Positions 10,380 to 19,515 of a stretch of 39,570 bases of DNA are shown one piece after another. The notes beneath the pieces are model-generated. The model searched no databases, was not told the origin of the DNA, and saw only the letters and a list, made by a program, of their open reading frames with translations. Source of the DNA: Rhodospirillales bacterium (GTDB lineage Bacteria > Pseudomonadota > Alphaproteobacteria > BOG-932 > Roseiterribacteraceae); contig PLTD01000227.1 of the NCBI GenBank assembly GCA_003165335.1, forward strand, positions 1-39,570. Reading direction: 5' to 3'. Every line of letters begins with the position of its first letter. Positions within the stretch are counted from its first letter, which is position 1. The position numbers were made by a program, and so were the translations under genes.

Positions 10380-11796
10380 TATGACGCGCCTCCATTGGTG
10401 ACGAGGCAAGCGATCGAAGGACCTCGACAACCGTGCCCATACGCGAGCCGGCCGAACCTTTGACGAGGACGATATCTCCAGGGCCAACAGCAGATGCTAC
10501 CAGCGGTGCTAAAGCTGTTGAGTGATCGGCATGTCCGCCCTGCAGCGATCTGGGCAATGCTTCGTGCAGATTGCGCATCAGCGTGCCGGCGGTGAAAACG
10601 AGATCTACGCGGGCGTCAAAGAGGCTGTTGACGAGGCCGGCATGCTCAGTGAGGCCGGCTTCGCCCAACTCCAGCATGTCGCCCAACACTACTATCCGTC
10701 GTCCGCTCGGCGGTGCCGTCATCATTCCAAGCACCGCCAACGCGGCGCGCACCGAAGCTGGGCTGGCATTATAGGTCTCGTCGATAAGCCGAAAGCCGCC
10801 TCCCGTGATTTCAACTTCGCTGGTTACGCCGCGCCCTTTTACGGGCTCGAGTCCTTCCAGGTCTTTAGCAGCTGCAACGAGATCACCGCCTACAGCAGCC
10901 ACACCCAGCAGCACAGCGAGAGCGTTTTGCACCTGGTGACGACCTGGTAACGGGAGCTGGAATTGAATTCTGTGGCCCAAAATCGAGGCCTCGACATTCG
11001 ACCCCGAGGCTTCTACCGCAGCAGAAATCAGCCGGGCATCCGCTTGCGCATGTATGCCGAAGCTCCAGATGTGATGTACGCCGCGATGCTTGGCGTGTGC
11101 CTGAAGTCGCAGGAACTGCGCGTTGTCGCGGTTCAGTACTGCGATACCATCACTATCCATTCCGACGAATATCTCGGCCTTCGCGTCTGCAATTGCCTCG
11201 ATGTTGGCGAAGTACTCCAGATGTACGGCCTCAACATTGGTAATGATCGCTACATGAGGACGTAACATTGTCGAGAGCGGTGCAATCTCGCCGGCATGGT
11301 TCATGCCGGCTTCGAAAACGCCGAATGCGACGCTCGCAGGCATTCGGGCAAGGGACAACGGGAGACCGATCTGGTTATTGAGGTTTCCTGAAGTCGCGTG
11401 CGTTGTGCCCTGAGCGCTCAATAATTTTGCCAGCGCATCTTTTGTGCCTGTCTTACCGACGGATCCTGTGACAGCGATGACTTTGGCCGAGGTGCGTGCT
11501 CGAGCCGCAATTGCCAAGGCTTCGAGGCTGGCCTGGGTGTTCAGGACCGTTAGCAATCGGACAGGGTCGGCATCCGGCATCGGGTGATCGATCATCGCGG
11601 CTGCGGCGCCGTTTGAAAGCGCAGCTATGACAAAATCATGTCCGTCAAAGCGTTGTCCTTTTAGCGCTATAAATAGGTCATCGGGCGCAACCGCGCGCGT
11701 GTCTATCGACACGCCTTGCGCGATCCAACTCGCGTCCGGCCCCAACAAGCCGCCGGTCGCCAGTGCTGCCTCATTTGCTGTCCAAAGTGCAGTCAT
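10372..11796 (-). CDS. murF: UDP-N-acetylmuramoyl-tripeptide--D-alanyl-D-alanine ligase MurF
   Basis: Adds the D-Ala-D-Ala dipeptide from Ddl to the UDP-MurNAc-tripeptide, completing the pentapeptide. The 474 residues contain the N-terminal [16 protein letters not shown] segment (32-47), the P-loop GSVGKTGT (111-118), [13 protein letters not shown], the central [10 protein letters not shown] and [12 protein letters not shown]. It starts in a four-base overlap with murE. Its 3' end runs 8-11 bases past the probable mraY start. Confidence 0.97.
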   Translation of the reverse strand: MTALWTANEAALATGGLLGPDASWIAQGVSIDTRAVAPDDLFIALKGQRFDGHDFVIAALSNGAAAAMIDHPMPDADPVRLLTVLNTQASLEALAIAARARTSAKVIAVTGSVGKTGTKDALAKLLSAQGTTHATSGNLNNQIGLPLSLARMPASVAFGVFEAGMNHAGEIAPLSTMLRPHVAIITNVEAVHLEYFANIEAIADAKAEIFVGMDSDGIAVLNRDNAQFLRLQAHAKHRGVHHIWSFGIHAQADARLISAAVEASGSNVEASILGHRIQFQLPLPGRHQVQNALAVLLGVAAVGGDLVAAAKDLEGLEPVKGRGVTSEVEITGGGFRLIDETYNASPASVRAALAVLGMMTAPPSGRRIVVLGDMLELGEAGLTEHAGLVNSLFDARVDLVFTAGTLMRNLHEALPRSLQGGHADHSTALAPLVASAVGPGDIVLVKGSAGSRMGTVVEVLRSLASSPMEARHTV

Positions 11797-13286
11797 GACA
11801 GGTTTCCGGCTGCGAAGGTGCGCGCCACTTCTGCGTCGTCGAAGGGGCGCACAGTCGCACCTATGATCTGCCCCTGCTCATGCCCTTTGCCGGCAATTAC
11901 GAGTATATCACCCGGACCGAGTTCTCGAATTCCTGCCGCGATCGCGTCTGCGCGGTCGCCGATTTCGATCGCTCCTGGTGCTCCTGCCAGAATCGCTGCG
12001 CGGATCGCGGCTGGGTCTTCACTGCGCGGGTTATCGTCGGTCACGATGACCCGGTCTGCGAGGCGTGCGGCGATTTTCCCCATTATTTGGCGCTTGCCGG
12101 GATCGCGATCGCCACCACAACCGAACGCAACAATAAGCTTGGCAGAGGTATGCGGGCGCAGTGCGTTCAGAACCGCAACCAATGCGTCGGGCTTATGCGC
12201 ATAATCGACATATACCGATGCGCCATTTGCCAGTGTCGCAACATGCTCAAGCCGACCGCGGACGCCGTTCAGGGTTTCGAGTCCGGCGACAACTTGGGAT
12301 AGGTGTTTCGAATCTTCCCCAAGAATCCGGCCGTCGGCCTCGCTTGCGACCACCAGACCGAGCGCGCAGAGCGCATTCATAAGTTGAAATTCGCCAGCTA
12401 GAGGAAAGGCGATTGCAAATTCGCGGCCGAAGATCCTCAGCGAGACCTGCTGCCCGCTGGTTGTCGCTTTGCGCCGGACGACGCAAAGTTCGCTTCCACG
12501 CCATCCATAGGATAGCACTGGATGCCCGGCGCGTTGCGCCGCCGCATTAAGTTGAGCAAATTCGGGAATGTCAGCGTTAAGGACCGCATAACCACCGGGT
12601 TTAAGCACATCGGTGAACAGCCGAATCTTTGCTGCCAAATACGAATCCGAGGTTGAGTGATAGTCGAGATGGTCGCGGCCGAAGCTTGTAAATCCGGCGA
12701 CTCGAATTTGTACGCCATCTAGGCGATATTGATCGAGCCCATGAGATGACGCTTCCATAGCTGCATGAGTGACGCCGGCGTCGGCTAATGCAGCAAGATC
12801 CGCATGAAGTTCTACGGGATCAGCGGTTGTGAGCGTGCCATAACGTGTGATCGGTTTTGATTCGATGCCTAGTGTACCCAGACTTGCTGCATCGAAACCC
12901 AAATATGTCCAAAGTTGTCTAGCAAAACTGACGGTCGAGCTTTTTCCGCTGGTTCCTGTCACGGCGACGATTGTATCAGGCTGCCTGCCGTAGAATGCGG
13001 CTGCCATTTGGGCAAATAATTGGCGGGGCAATGGCGCTTCGATAACCGGGATCGCTGGAAGATTCGGCGCGAGACTCGTTCCAAGTGGGGCCACAATACC
13101 AACGGCCCCGCGGCGGGCTGCTTCAGCTATGAAATCGACGCCTGAAGTCTTGCCACCTGGCAGCGCAGCGAAAATATATCCTGGACGCACAGCACGGGAA
13201 TCGGCGGTAAGGCCAGCAATCTCAACCGTCTTAAGAGCAGCCAGAGCGTCAACGTTGCGCGCATCATGTGTGGTTGTGCTGATCAT
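11793..13286 (-). CDS. murE: UDP-N-acetylmuramoyl-tripeptide synthetase MurE (meso-DAP type)
   Basis: Adds the third stem amino acid to UDP-MurNAc-L-Ala-D-Glu. From the ATG at 13286 it has 497 residues. It shows LTADSRAVRPGYIFAALPG (26-44), the P-loop GTSGKSST (111-118) and DHLDYHST in the central domain. The DNPR motif at 418-421 is the signature of meso-diaminopimelate specificity, fitting a Gram-negative. A TTG at 13316 would add ten residues overlapping ftsI; I prefer the ATG, although neither has a strong ribosome site. It overlaps murF by four bases and lies four bases from the ftsI stop. Confidence 0.96.
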   Translation of the reverse strand: MISTTTHDARNVDALAALKTVEIAGLTADSRAVRPGYIFAALPGGKTSGVDFIAEAARRGAVGIVAPLGTSLAPNLPAIPVIEAPLPRQLFAQMAAAFYGRQPDTIVAVTGTSGKSSTVSFARQLWTYLGFDAASLGTLGIESKPITRYGTLTTADPVELHADLAALADAGVTHAAMEASSHGLDQYRLDGVQIRVAGFTSFGRDHLDYHSTSDSYLAAKIRLFTDVLKPGGYAVLNADIPEFAQLNAAAQRAGHPVLSYGWRGSELCVVRRKATTSGQQVSLRIFGREFAIAFPLAGEFQLMNALCALGLVVASEADGRILGEDSKHLSQVVAGLETLNGVRGRLEHVATLANGASVYVDYAHKPDALVAVLNALRPHTSAKLIVAFGCGGDRDPGKRQIMGKIAARLADRVIVTDDNPRSEDPAAIRAAILAGAPGAIEIGDRADAIAAGIRELGPGDILVIAGKGHEQGQIIGATVRPFDDAEVARTFAAGNLS

Positions 13287-13290
13287 GAGG

Positions 13291-15093
13291 TCAATTAGGC
13301 GCAATGTGGCGGCCAACAGGATTGACGTCGATTTCCATCTTGGCCTGGATTACAGGCGAATCGGCATCGACCGGTGGTATCCCGAGAAGTGGACCCATCG
13401 ACGAAATGACGCGTGCGACTGCCGGCGCAGCGACCCAGCCACCGGTTTCGAAGCCAGCACTTTTCTTGTTGCCGTGGGGCTCGTCGATTGTCGCAAAAAC
13501 CGCATACCGCGGATCGTTCATTGGGAAGACGCCGACGAATGAGCTGAGGTTGGCGTGCTTTTTGGCATATGCACCGAGCATGATCTTTTCGGCCGTGCCC
13601 GTTTTGCCGCCCACGAGATAGCCCGGAACATTGCCGAATTGTTTGGCGGTGCCGCCGGTCACGACTAACCGCATCAGGCGTCGCATGGTGTCGGATGTTT
13701 CGTTGGAGATCACTCGAACCCCTTGAGGCACCTCACCATCCGGGCGCTCAATCAAGGTTGCAGGCCTTAGGATTCCCCCGTTGGCGATTGAACAGATCGC
13801 GCTTACCAACTGAACCGGCGTCACGGAAATGCCGTGGCCGAACGCGATGGTCAGCATATTGATTGGGCGCCACGGGTGAGGAATTCTGGGAGTACCCACC
13901 TCCGGCACTTCGAGCGACATTTTCTTTGTAAGGCCAAGTTCATCCATGAAGCGCTCCTGCGCTTCTGGGCCGACCTGCTTCACCATCTGGGCCGACCCAA
14001 TATTCGACGATATCTCAAAGATTTTGGCGACCGACGAATAGCCCGGCAATTCGTCGCCTTTAAAATCATGTATTGTGAATCGTCCGATCTTGATCGGGTG
14101 CCAAGCATCGAAATAATCGGAAAGCCTTACCTTGCCGCTATCCAGTGCCAGGGCGGTGTTGAACACCTTGAAAATCGAACCCATTTCGTAGACCCCGAGG
14201 GTCATGCGATTGAAATGCGGATCAGGCTCGCCTTGAGCGGGCTTCGGCTCTGCACCCGGCTGCTCGGGATCGAAATCAGGCAACGACACCATGGCGAGAA
14301 TTTCGCCTGTATGCGTGTCCATAATAAGGCCGCCACCGCCCATGGCATGGAATTCATCGACTTGCGCCGCGACTTCGCGATGGAGGATGTGCTGCAAGCG
14401 GATGTCGATCGAAAGGCGCAACGGGTCAGTGCCTTTGGCAAGATATCCGTCGAAGGACTGCTCTATACCGGCTATTCCGTGGCTATCGATATCGGCATAA
14501 CCGATAACCTGTGCGACTTCGCTCCCCTCGGGATACAGCCTGCGCTCATCGGGTTGAAAACCGACGCCCGGTATTCCCAATTGGTTGACATCATATTGTT
14601 GGCGCGGCGTTAGATGCCGGCGAAGCCAAGTGAATCGGCTTTTGCCCTGCAGTTTCTGGAGAAATTCCCCGTAGGTGATATCGGGGAAAAGTGTCGCGAG
14701 TTGTCGCGCAGCATCTGGCGCGTCGATGATCTTTGCCGGATCTGCGAACAAGGAAGCCGTGGCGATGGAGGTTGCTAGCACGTGCCCATTCCGATCGAGA
14801 ATATCGGCACGCACGACACGATCTGCCGGTGGCAGCATGTGATTCTGATTGCTAGCTCCGGTCCCTCCGAGCACAGCGAGATCGATAAGGCGACCCGACA
14901 CAACCAATAATGCTAGCCCAAAAAGAGCTCCAACGACGACAAGGCGGGTGCGAGCTTGTTCGAGAGTCTGCCGGGCTATCCCTTCGACAGTCACTATCAT
15001 TGATGAGGGCTGTGCGACACTTTCAGGCAAGGCGGGGCCAAGGCGTGAACCGATCACGCCTTCCAACGGAATGAGGGTTTGACCCCGCTTCAT
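13291..15093 (-). CDS. ftsI: Septal peptidoglycan transpeptidase FtsI (penicillin-binding protein 3)
   Basis: Class B penicillin-binding protein that crosslinks septal peptidoglycan in the periplasm and partners with FtsW. The 600 residues have a cytoplasmic tail of about 50 residues, one membrane anchor at about 50-68, and the PBP dimerisation region (RADILDRNGHVLA, 95-107). The transpeptidase active-site motifs are SIFK at 306-309 (nucleophile S306), SSN at 362-364 and KTG at 497-499. A Pro/Glu-rich insert at about 276-292 lies just before the active-site helix. It overlaps the ftsL stop by one base. Confidence 0.97.
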   Translation of the reverse strand: MKRGQTLIPLEGVIGSRLGPALPESVAQPSSMIVTVEGIARQTLEQARTRLVVVGALFGLALLVVSGRLIDLAVLGGTGASNQNHMLPPADRVVRADILDRNGHVLATSIATASLFADPAKIIDAPDAARQLATLFPDITYGEFLQKLQGKSRFTWLRRHLTPRQQYDVNQLGIPGVGFQPDERRLYPEGSEVAQVIGYADIDSHGIAGIEQSFDGYLAKGTDPLRLSIDIRLQHILHREVAAQVDEFHAMGGGGLIMDTHTGEILAMVSLPDFDPEQPGAEPKPAQGEPDPHFNRMTLGVYEMGSIFKVFNTALALDSGKVRLSDYFDAWHPIKIGRFTIHDFKGDELPGYSSVAKIFEISSNIGSAQMVKQVGPEAQERFMDELGLTKKMSLEVPEVGTPRIPHPWRPINMLTIAFGHGISVTPVQLVSAICSIANGGILRPATLIERPDGEVPQGVRVISNETSDTMRRLMRLVVTGGTAKQFGNVPGYLVGGKTGTAEKIMLGAYAKKHANLSSFVGVFPMNDPRYAVFATIDEPHGNKKSAGFETGGWVAAPAVARVISSMGPLLGIPPVDADSPVIQAKMEIDVNPVGRHIAPN

Positions 15094-15599
15094 CAGCGTC
15101 GCTCAACCCGAGCTAGTACTAAACGTGCTTCGCCAGCGGTATTTCCAGCCTGCGTCACGTGTTCTGAGTGGGTGTTAATCGTCGTGGTTGTTAGTAGCGC
15201 AACGGCGGGTGGCCCTTTGGCGGCCTCTTCAGGTCGATTCAATGCCGGTCGAGAATTTCCCCGCGGACCCTTTCCAACTTTGGCAGACGCTGCTGCACTG
15301 AGATTGGCAAGCTGCTCTTCGGAAGGCCTTAAAGGAATCTCTTCCAAAGTGACCACACGCGCTATGGGCGTCGATTCTAGAGCTAGGTAACGCTTTGCTA
15401 AGCCATCAATTCTTTGGGGATCATTAAGAGTGTCCCACTCGGCAGTAAGAATGCGGATAGCCTCTTGCTCTTGGCGCGTATCTCGAGCCAGATCGGAAAT
15501 GTGTTTCTCGACATGTCGAACCTGATAACTCACGTGCATGACTGTACCGCCCGCAACGACCAGTAGGGCGATCCAAAGCAGTGTCGTAATTCGGATCAT
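15093..15599 (-). CDS. ftsL: Cell division protein FtsL
   Basis: Small bitopic protein of the FtsQLB complex that activates FtsWI. The 168 residues have a very short cytoplasmic end, one membrane helix at about 6-24, and a coiled-coil-like stretch ([20 protein letters not shown] region) ending with LAKRYLALE. Past about residue 95 there is an Ala/Pro/Arg-rich tail of roughly 70 residues with low complexity and no known fold, longer than in E. coli FtsL (121 residues). Identity rests on position between rsmH and ftsI and on topology, since FtsL is weakly conserved in sequence. It overlaps rsmH by four bases. Confidence 0.9.
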   Translation of the reverse strand: MIRITTLLWIALLVVAGGTVMHVSYQVRHVEKHISDLARDTRQEQEAIRILTAEWDTLNDPQRIDGLAKRYLALESTPIARVVTLEEIPLRPSEEQLANLSAAASAKVGKGPRGNSRPALNRPEEAAKGPPAVALLTTTTINTHSEHVTQAGNTAGEARLVLARVERR

Positions 15600-16558
15600 G
15601 CTGCCTCTCCCATCTGGTCGCCGTTAGGCCACGGCGGTGCGGAGGTGCGTTCGGCTGCGCGTAGCTTCGCCGATCGGGCTCGAGGGTTTAGTCGAACCTC
15701 TTCGGCGCTCGGGGTGATGGGTTTGCTGGCCAGCAGTCGGAACGATGGAAGTCTTGCTGCGGGGTGGGAGGGAAGATGTCGCGAGCCGGCCGATGCTTTT
15801 CCTGATCGTTGTTGCAGGAAGGATTTTACGGGTCGGTCCTCAAGCGAGTGAAATGTTACCACGGCTAGCCGCCCGCCAGGTGAGAGCAGCCGCTCTGCTG
15901 CACTCAGGCCGCGGCTTAGTTCACCGATCTCGTCATTGACGGCGATTCTCAGCGCTTGAAACGTGCGCGTCGCGGGATCGATGCCATCACCTTTTTTGGG
16001 GACAACCCGACGAATTATGAGCGCCAGCTCGGAAGTCCGGGAAATCGGGCGGGCGCGTACGATCGCGCCCGCAATACGACGCGCGAAACGATCTTCCCCG
16101 AAGTCATAAATCAAATTCGCGAGCGCTGATTCTTCCAGATGATTGACAATATCGGCTGCGCTTTGTCCTTTGCGAGCCATGCGCATGTCGAGCGGACCGT
16201 CAGATCGGAATGAAAATCCCCGTTCTGCGCGGTCTAGTTGCATCGAAGATACGCCCAGATCTAGAGCCACCCCATCGACTGACTGGATGCCGCAGGCTCT
16301 GAGCAGCCGCTCCATATCGCCAAAGTTTCCCTCTACGAGCGTCAGTCGACCAGGGAAGCGCGCGATAAGTGCGGCCCCGAACTTTAGTGCGTCAGGATCT
16401 CGGTCAATGCCCCAGACTTGGCAGTTGGCGGCAGCAAGCAGGGCTTCGCTATAGCCCCCCGCACCGAATGTGCCGTCAACGTAGTGGCCGCCAGCCACTG
16501 GGGCTAATGAAGCGACCACCTCATCGCGTAGCACGGGAATATGGCTCGGGGCGCTCAT
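15596..16558 (-). CDS. rsmH: 16S rRNA (cytosine-1402-N4)-methyltransferase RsmH
   Basis: AdoMet-dependent methyltransferase that N4-methylates C1402 in the 16S rRNA P site (formerly MraW). The 320 residues begin with [15 protein letters not shown] (6-20), followed by the AdoMet loop [14 protein letters not shown] (28-41), [12 protein letters not shown], and [16 protein letters not shown] near the C-terminal third. [11 protein letters not shown] is also family-typical. It sits second in the dcw cluster as in most bacteria, with four-base overlaps to mraZ and ftsL. Confidence 0.97.
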   Translation of the reverse strand: MSAPSHIPVLRDEVVASLAPVAGGHYVDGTFGAGGYSEALLAAANCQVWGIDRDPDALKFGAALIARFPGRLTLVEGNFGDMERLLRACGIQSVDGVALDLGVSSMQLDRAERGFSFRSDGPLDMRMARKGQSAADIVNHLEESALANLIYDFGEDRFARRIAGAIVRARPISRTSELALIIRRVVPKKGDGIDPATRTFQALRIAVNDEIGELSRGLSAAERLLSPGGRLAVVTFHSLEDRPVKSFLQQRSGKASAGSRHLPSHPAARLPSFRLLASKPITPSAEEVRLNPRARSAKLRAAERTSAPPWPNGDQMGEAA

Positions 16559-17037
16559 AAGAGCATCCCTGCAGGAAGTGTCGGAAAGGGTACCGCCCCG
16601 GCCTTGATCGCTTCAGCGGAATCAGCGGCGCGCCTGGCCAGCGCCGATGGTTCCCAGATCTGAAATGTCGCGCCGCGTCCGAGGAAGGCAACCTCTGCGC
16701 CGATCTCGACTTGATCGAGCAATGATCTTGGCAATGAACAGCGACCCTCGCCGTCATAAATCAAAGCTTGGGCAGCCCCAAATATTGCTGTTTCAAAATA
16801 GGCGCGCTCAGTTGCGAATGGAGGGAGGCTTTCCAGCGCCGAAGCCATCTGCTGCAAACGCTCGACAGTCATTCCCTCGATCGCGGGATCCGATAGTGAC
16901 CGAAATATAACTAACCCGAGGGACTTTCGAGATTCGACGGCGGTTCGAAAAGGCGCGGGGAAGGATACGCGTCCCTTACCGTCAATACGGTTGGTGTGCG
17001 TACTCAAGAACAAAGCCGTGTTCACGTACAGTGACAT
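16555..17037 (-). CDS. mraZ: Transcriptional regulator MraZ
   Basis: First gene of the dcw operon; a DNA-binding protein of the AbrB/SpoVT fold that represses its own promoter in E. coli. The 160 residues contain two copies of the fold. The first has [16 protein letters not shown] at about 16-31. The second has [14 protein letters not shown], followed by [11 protein letters not shown]. The ATG at 17037 has no obvious ribosome site, and the in-frame GTG at 17025 would also fit the family start. A TGGG repeat array about 90-120 bases upstream is the likely target. The gene overlaps rsmH by four bases. Confidence 0.94.
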   Translation of the reverse strand: MSLYVNTALFLSTHTNRIDGKGRVSFPAPFRTAVESRKSLGLVIFRSLSDPAIEGMTVERLQQMASALESLPPFATERAYFETAIFGAAQALIYDGEGRCSLPRSLLDQVEIGAEVAFLGRGATFQIWEPSALARRAADSAEAIKAGAVPFPTLPAGMLL

Positions 17038-17124
17038 CGCGCTGTGTGCCCAGACCGTTCCCGCTCGGTTAGCCCCTCAAATCGCGCGCGGTCGCGCAAA
17101 CGACTAGGGCATCCCACCTCTAGA

Positions 17125-17159
17125 TGGGACAGGGAGGGATATCATGGGATTTGATGGGT
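17125..17159 (+). promoter_or_regulatory. Probable MraZ operator: four TGGG-type boxes at 10-bp spacing
   Basis: On the plus strand TGGG occurs at 17125, 17145 and 17155 and AGGG at 17135, giving four boxes in exact 10-bp phase, that is, on one face of the helix. Five-base (G)TGGG repeats with five-base spacers are the known target type of E. coli MraZ. The array lies 88-122 bases upstream of mraZ. The boxes read on the strand opposite to the operon, and a further TGGGA in reverse orientation (TCCCA at 17112-17116) faces the first box. The site call is inference from spacing and position. No convincing -35/-10 was recognised between it and mraZ. The rest of 17038-17358 shows nothing else I can identify. 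Confidence 0.6.
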
Positions 17160-17358
17160 AGCAACGGAGAAACGTAGTAGAGCTTAAGTGCTCACAGGAT
17201 AAAATTTGCGCCGCGACGCTAAATCAGATCCTTTTATGTGACCAAAGCCCGCACGAACGAAATTGGACAAAGTTTTTCCGAAGAAATGTTCTTGTTGTGT
17301 TCCGTTCCCCTATTTTAGGTGTTGCAAAAAGTATGTCGGGATCGTGAAGGCAAATAAT

Positions 17359-17775
<417 letters not shown>

Positions 17776-17782
17776 ACAAATA

Positions 17783-17812
17783 AGCTTACCCCAATCCTGA
17801 TTTCTTTACCAA
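17783..17812 (-). promoter_or_regulatory. Candidate rnpB promoter inside the 3' end of the amidase gene
   Basis: Minus-strand TTGGTA (17812-17807), an 18-base spacer and TAAGCT (17788-17783) lie seven bases before the first base of the RNase P P1 helix. The putative -10 element overlaps the TAA stop codon of the upstream amidase gene. The match to the -35/-10 consensus is only fair; the position is the main support. Confidence 0.4.
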
Positions 17813-18484
17813 CGTGAGTAGCCGCGCTCGGGTTTCATCGTCGGCTATGCCGGAAATTGCAGTCGGATGAAAATGGCGTTGAAATGCGGTGATTGCCTCT
17901 GACGACGAATCTGCATAGCCAAACTTGCACATATGCTTGGAAAATTCTGTAGGATTTACTTCCTCTGATGCAATCGGTTCGGGCCATAGACCAACTCCCG
18001 CCTCAGCCAGGCGCTTCCAGTCGAATAGCTCGCCAGGGTCCTGTTTTCGGTCGGGAGCGACATCCGCATGCCCCAATATGCGATGGGCTGGAATTGAGTG
18101 GCGGGAAAGAACGCCTCTGGCTAGTTCTTCCAAAGCCATCATTTGTGCATCTGGAAACGCACGGTAGTTAGGCCCGTGTCCTGGATTAACAAGCTCGATG
18201 CCGATCGAGCAGCTATTGATGTCGCTTTCCCCTGCCCAAAATGAAGTCCCTGCATGCCAGGCCCGTCGCTCTTCGGGCACAAGCCGCCAGACCGTGCCGC
18301 CCTCATCAATCAAATAATGTGCGCTAACCGTGAAGCTGGGGTCGCATAATCGCCTGAGTGCTACGGCCGTATCGGTCATGCCAGTATAATGGATTATGAG
18401 CATGTCGATTGCTGCGCCGTTGCGCCGGGGGCCATGGTTGGGAGAAGGAAGCTCTCGCCAGTTCGGTTTATTGCTCACAGTCAC
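17786..18484 (-). CDS. N-acetylmuramoyl-L-alanine amidase, AmpD/AmiD type with peptidoglycan-binding domain
   Basis: Zinc amidase of the Amidase_2 family that cleaves the MurNAc-L-Ala bond, used in cell-wall recycling or remodelling. The 232 residues show zinc ligands H32 (IIHYTG), H139 (RILGHADVAP) and D149 (KQDPG), with E97 in GIELVNPG and H77 in WHAG. A peptidoglycan_binding_1-type three-helix domain follows at about 178-228 (EAITAFQRHFHP, DDETRARLL). No signal peptide is seen, which suggests a cytosolic, AmpD-like recycling role, although the extra binding domain is like AmiD. It overlaps the EamA gene by four bases. I leave the symbol open between ampD and amiD. Confidence 0.9.
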   Translation of the reverse strand: MTVSNKPNWRELPSPNHGPRRNGAAIDMLIIHYTGMTDTAVALRRLCDPSFTVSAHYLIDEGGTVWRLVPEERRAWHAGTSFWAGESDINSCSIGIELVNPGHGPNYRAFPDAQMMALEELARGVLSRHSIPAHRILGHADVAPDRKQDPGELFDWKRLAEAGVGLWPEPIASEEVNPTEFSKHMCKFGYADSSSEAITAFQRHFHPTAISGIADDETRARLLTLVKKSGLG

Positions 18485-19365
18485 GGCGAGTTAGTCGCAA
18501 CTGTTTGGATGCTTCCACGGGGCCGCCGTAAAATAATGAGACTGACACCTATGACAGTCAAAAAGCCGCCACTCGCGATGTCGGGGGTCATTCGATCGCC
18601 ATTGAGAACGACGCCCCCCAGGATCGCGAAAAGTGGAATGGTAAGCATGAAAGGTAGCGTCTGACTTACAGTGTAGCGCGCGACCAGACGTGCCCACAGT
18701 CCGAAGGCAACTATCGTGGATATCAGTCCGGTATAGAAGATTCCGATCCAACCTCGCCAACCGGAGGCGGCAATGAACGCTAATGGCGATCCTTCGAGTA
18801 CTCTACTGACACACAAGAGCTCGATCGCTACGAAGAGCCCCAGCCAGCCATTAAGCGTAAACGGGTCGATGGGCGCCAATTTCTTTAGTTGAACCGTGCT
18901 AAGACCCCAAGCGGTGGCAGCGATCAATAGATAGACTATTCCGATCCGGTTAGCTTCAAGCCTAGGAGCTCCGGCTATCAGACCAACGCCAGCGAAAGCG
19001 ATGATCATACCAAGCCCATGCTTCCAGTTTAGTTTTTCTCCAAGGAGCAATGCAGCCATTAGGACTCCCAGCGGAACCTGCAGCTGAAGCACGATCGCTG
19101 ATGTTGAAGCGTCAAGAAGCGCCAATCCCGAAAATACCAGCGGGAAGTGGAGAAAGCCGAGTAAAGCCGCGAGAAGCATGATTGGTTTCAAGGAAGGCGG
19201 ACGACGGCAGAATGGAAGGATAACCAGCGCAACCAAGGAAAATCGCAGTGCCGTAAGAAGAATTGGCGGAAACTCTCCTAAGGCTAATTTGGCGACGGCG
19301 AAGTTGAGACCCCATAGGAACATTGCCAATAGCGCGAGAAGGATATCTTGGATTCGCATCCTCAT
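18481..19365 (-). CDS. EamA-family drug/metabolite transporter
   Basis: Inner-membrane exporter of the DMT superfamily, with 294 residues and two tandem EamA repeats of about five helices each. The first begins LLALLAMFLWGLNFAVAKLA and the second IVYLLIAATAWGLSTVQLKK. It resembles the O-acetylserine/cysteine and amino-acid exporter group (FLHFPLVFSGL, ILGGVVLNGDR), but the substrate cannot be read from sequence. It is coupled to the downstream amidase gene and divergent from ecfG across a 150-base gap. Confidence 0.88.
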   Translation of the reverse strand: MRMRIQDILLALLAMFLWGLNFAVAKLALGEFPPILLTALRFSLVALVILPFCRRPPSLKPIMLLAALLGFLHFPLVFSGLALLDASTSAIVLQLQVPLGVLMAALLLGEKLNWKHGLGMIIAFAGVGLIAGAPRLEANRIGIVYLLIAATAWGLSTVQLKKLAPIDPFTLNGWLGLFVAIELLCVSRVLEGSPLAFIAASGWRGWIGIFYTGLISTIVAFGLWARLVARYTVSQTLPFMLTIPLFAILGGVVLNGDRMTPDIASGGFLTVIGVSLIILRRPRGSIQTVATNSP

Positions 19366-19390
19366 TGCCTAATGGAAAGTTCAAGCAGTT

Positions 19391-19415
19391 GGAACCCTGC
19401 GCGGTCGAGAAGGCT
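19391..19415 (+). promoter_or_regulatory. Degenerate EcfG-type promoter upstream of ecfG
   Basis: GGAAC at 19391-19395 is followed after 16 bases by GGCT (19412-19415), one base off the GGTT seen at the better sites in this window. Autoregulation of ecfG is common in the family, so the position in the EamA-ecfG gap is suggestive. It leaves about 95 bases of untranslated leader. Confidence 0.3.
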
Positions 19416-19515
19416 TCTATTGTGCGAACTCAACCTTATGTCTCTGGGCAGTATATGCTCGGCGCTCGGCGGGTACCCGGTTGCTTTGTCCCGTGTTGTG
19501 CAGCGAGAAATCATT

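Noticed and set aside
13834-14613. A 259-codon plus-strand frame
   Set aside because: It lies wholly antisense to ftsI, whose active-site motifs are on the minus strand; the protein shows no domain and looks like a codon-bias shadow.
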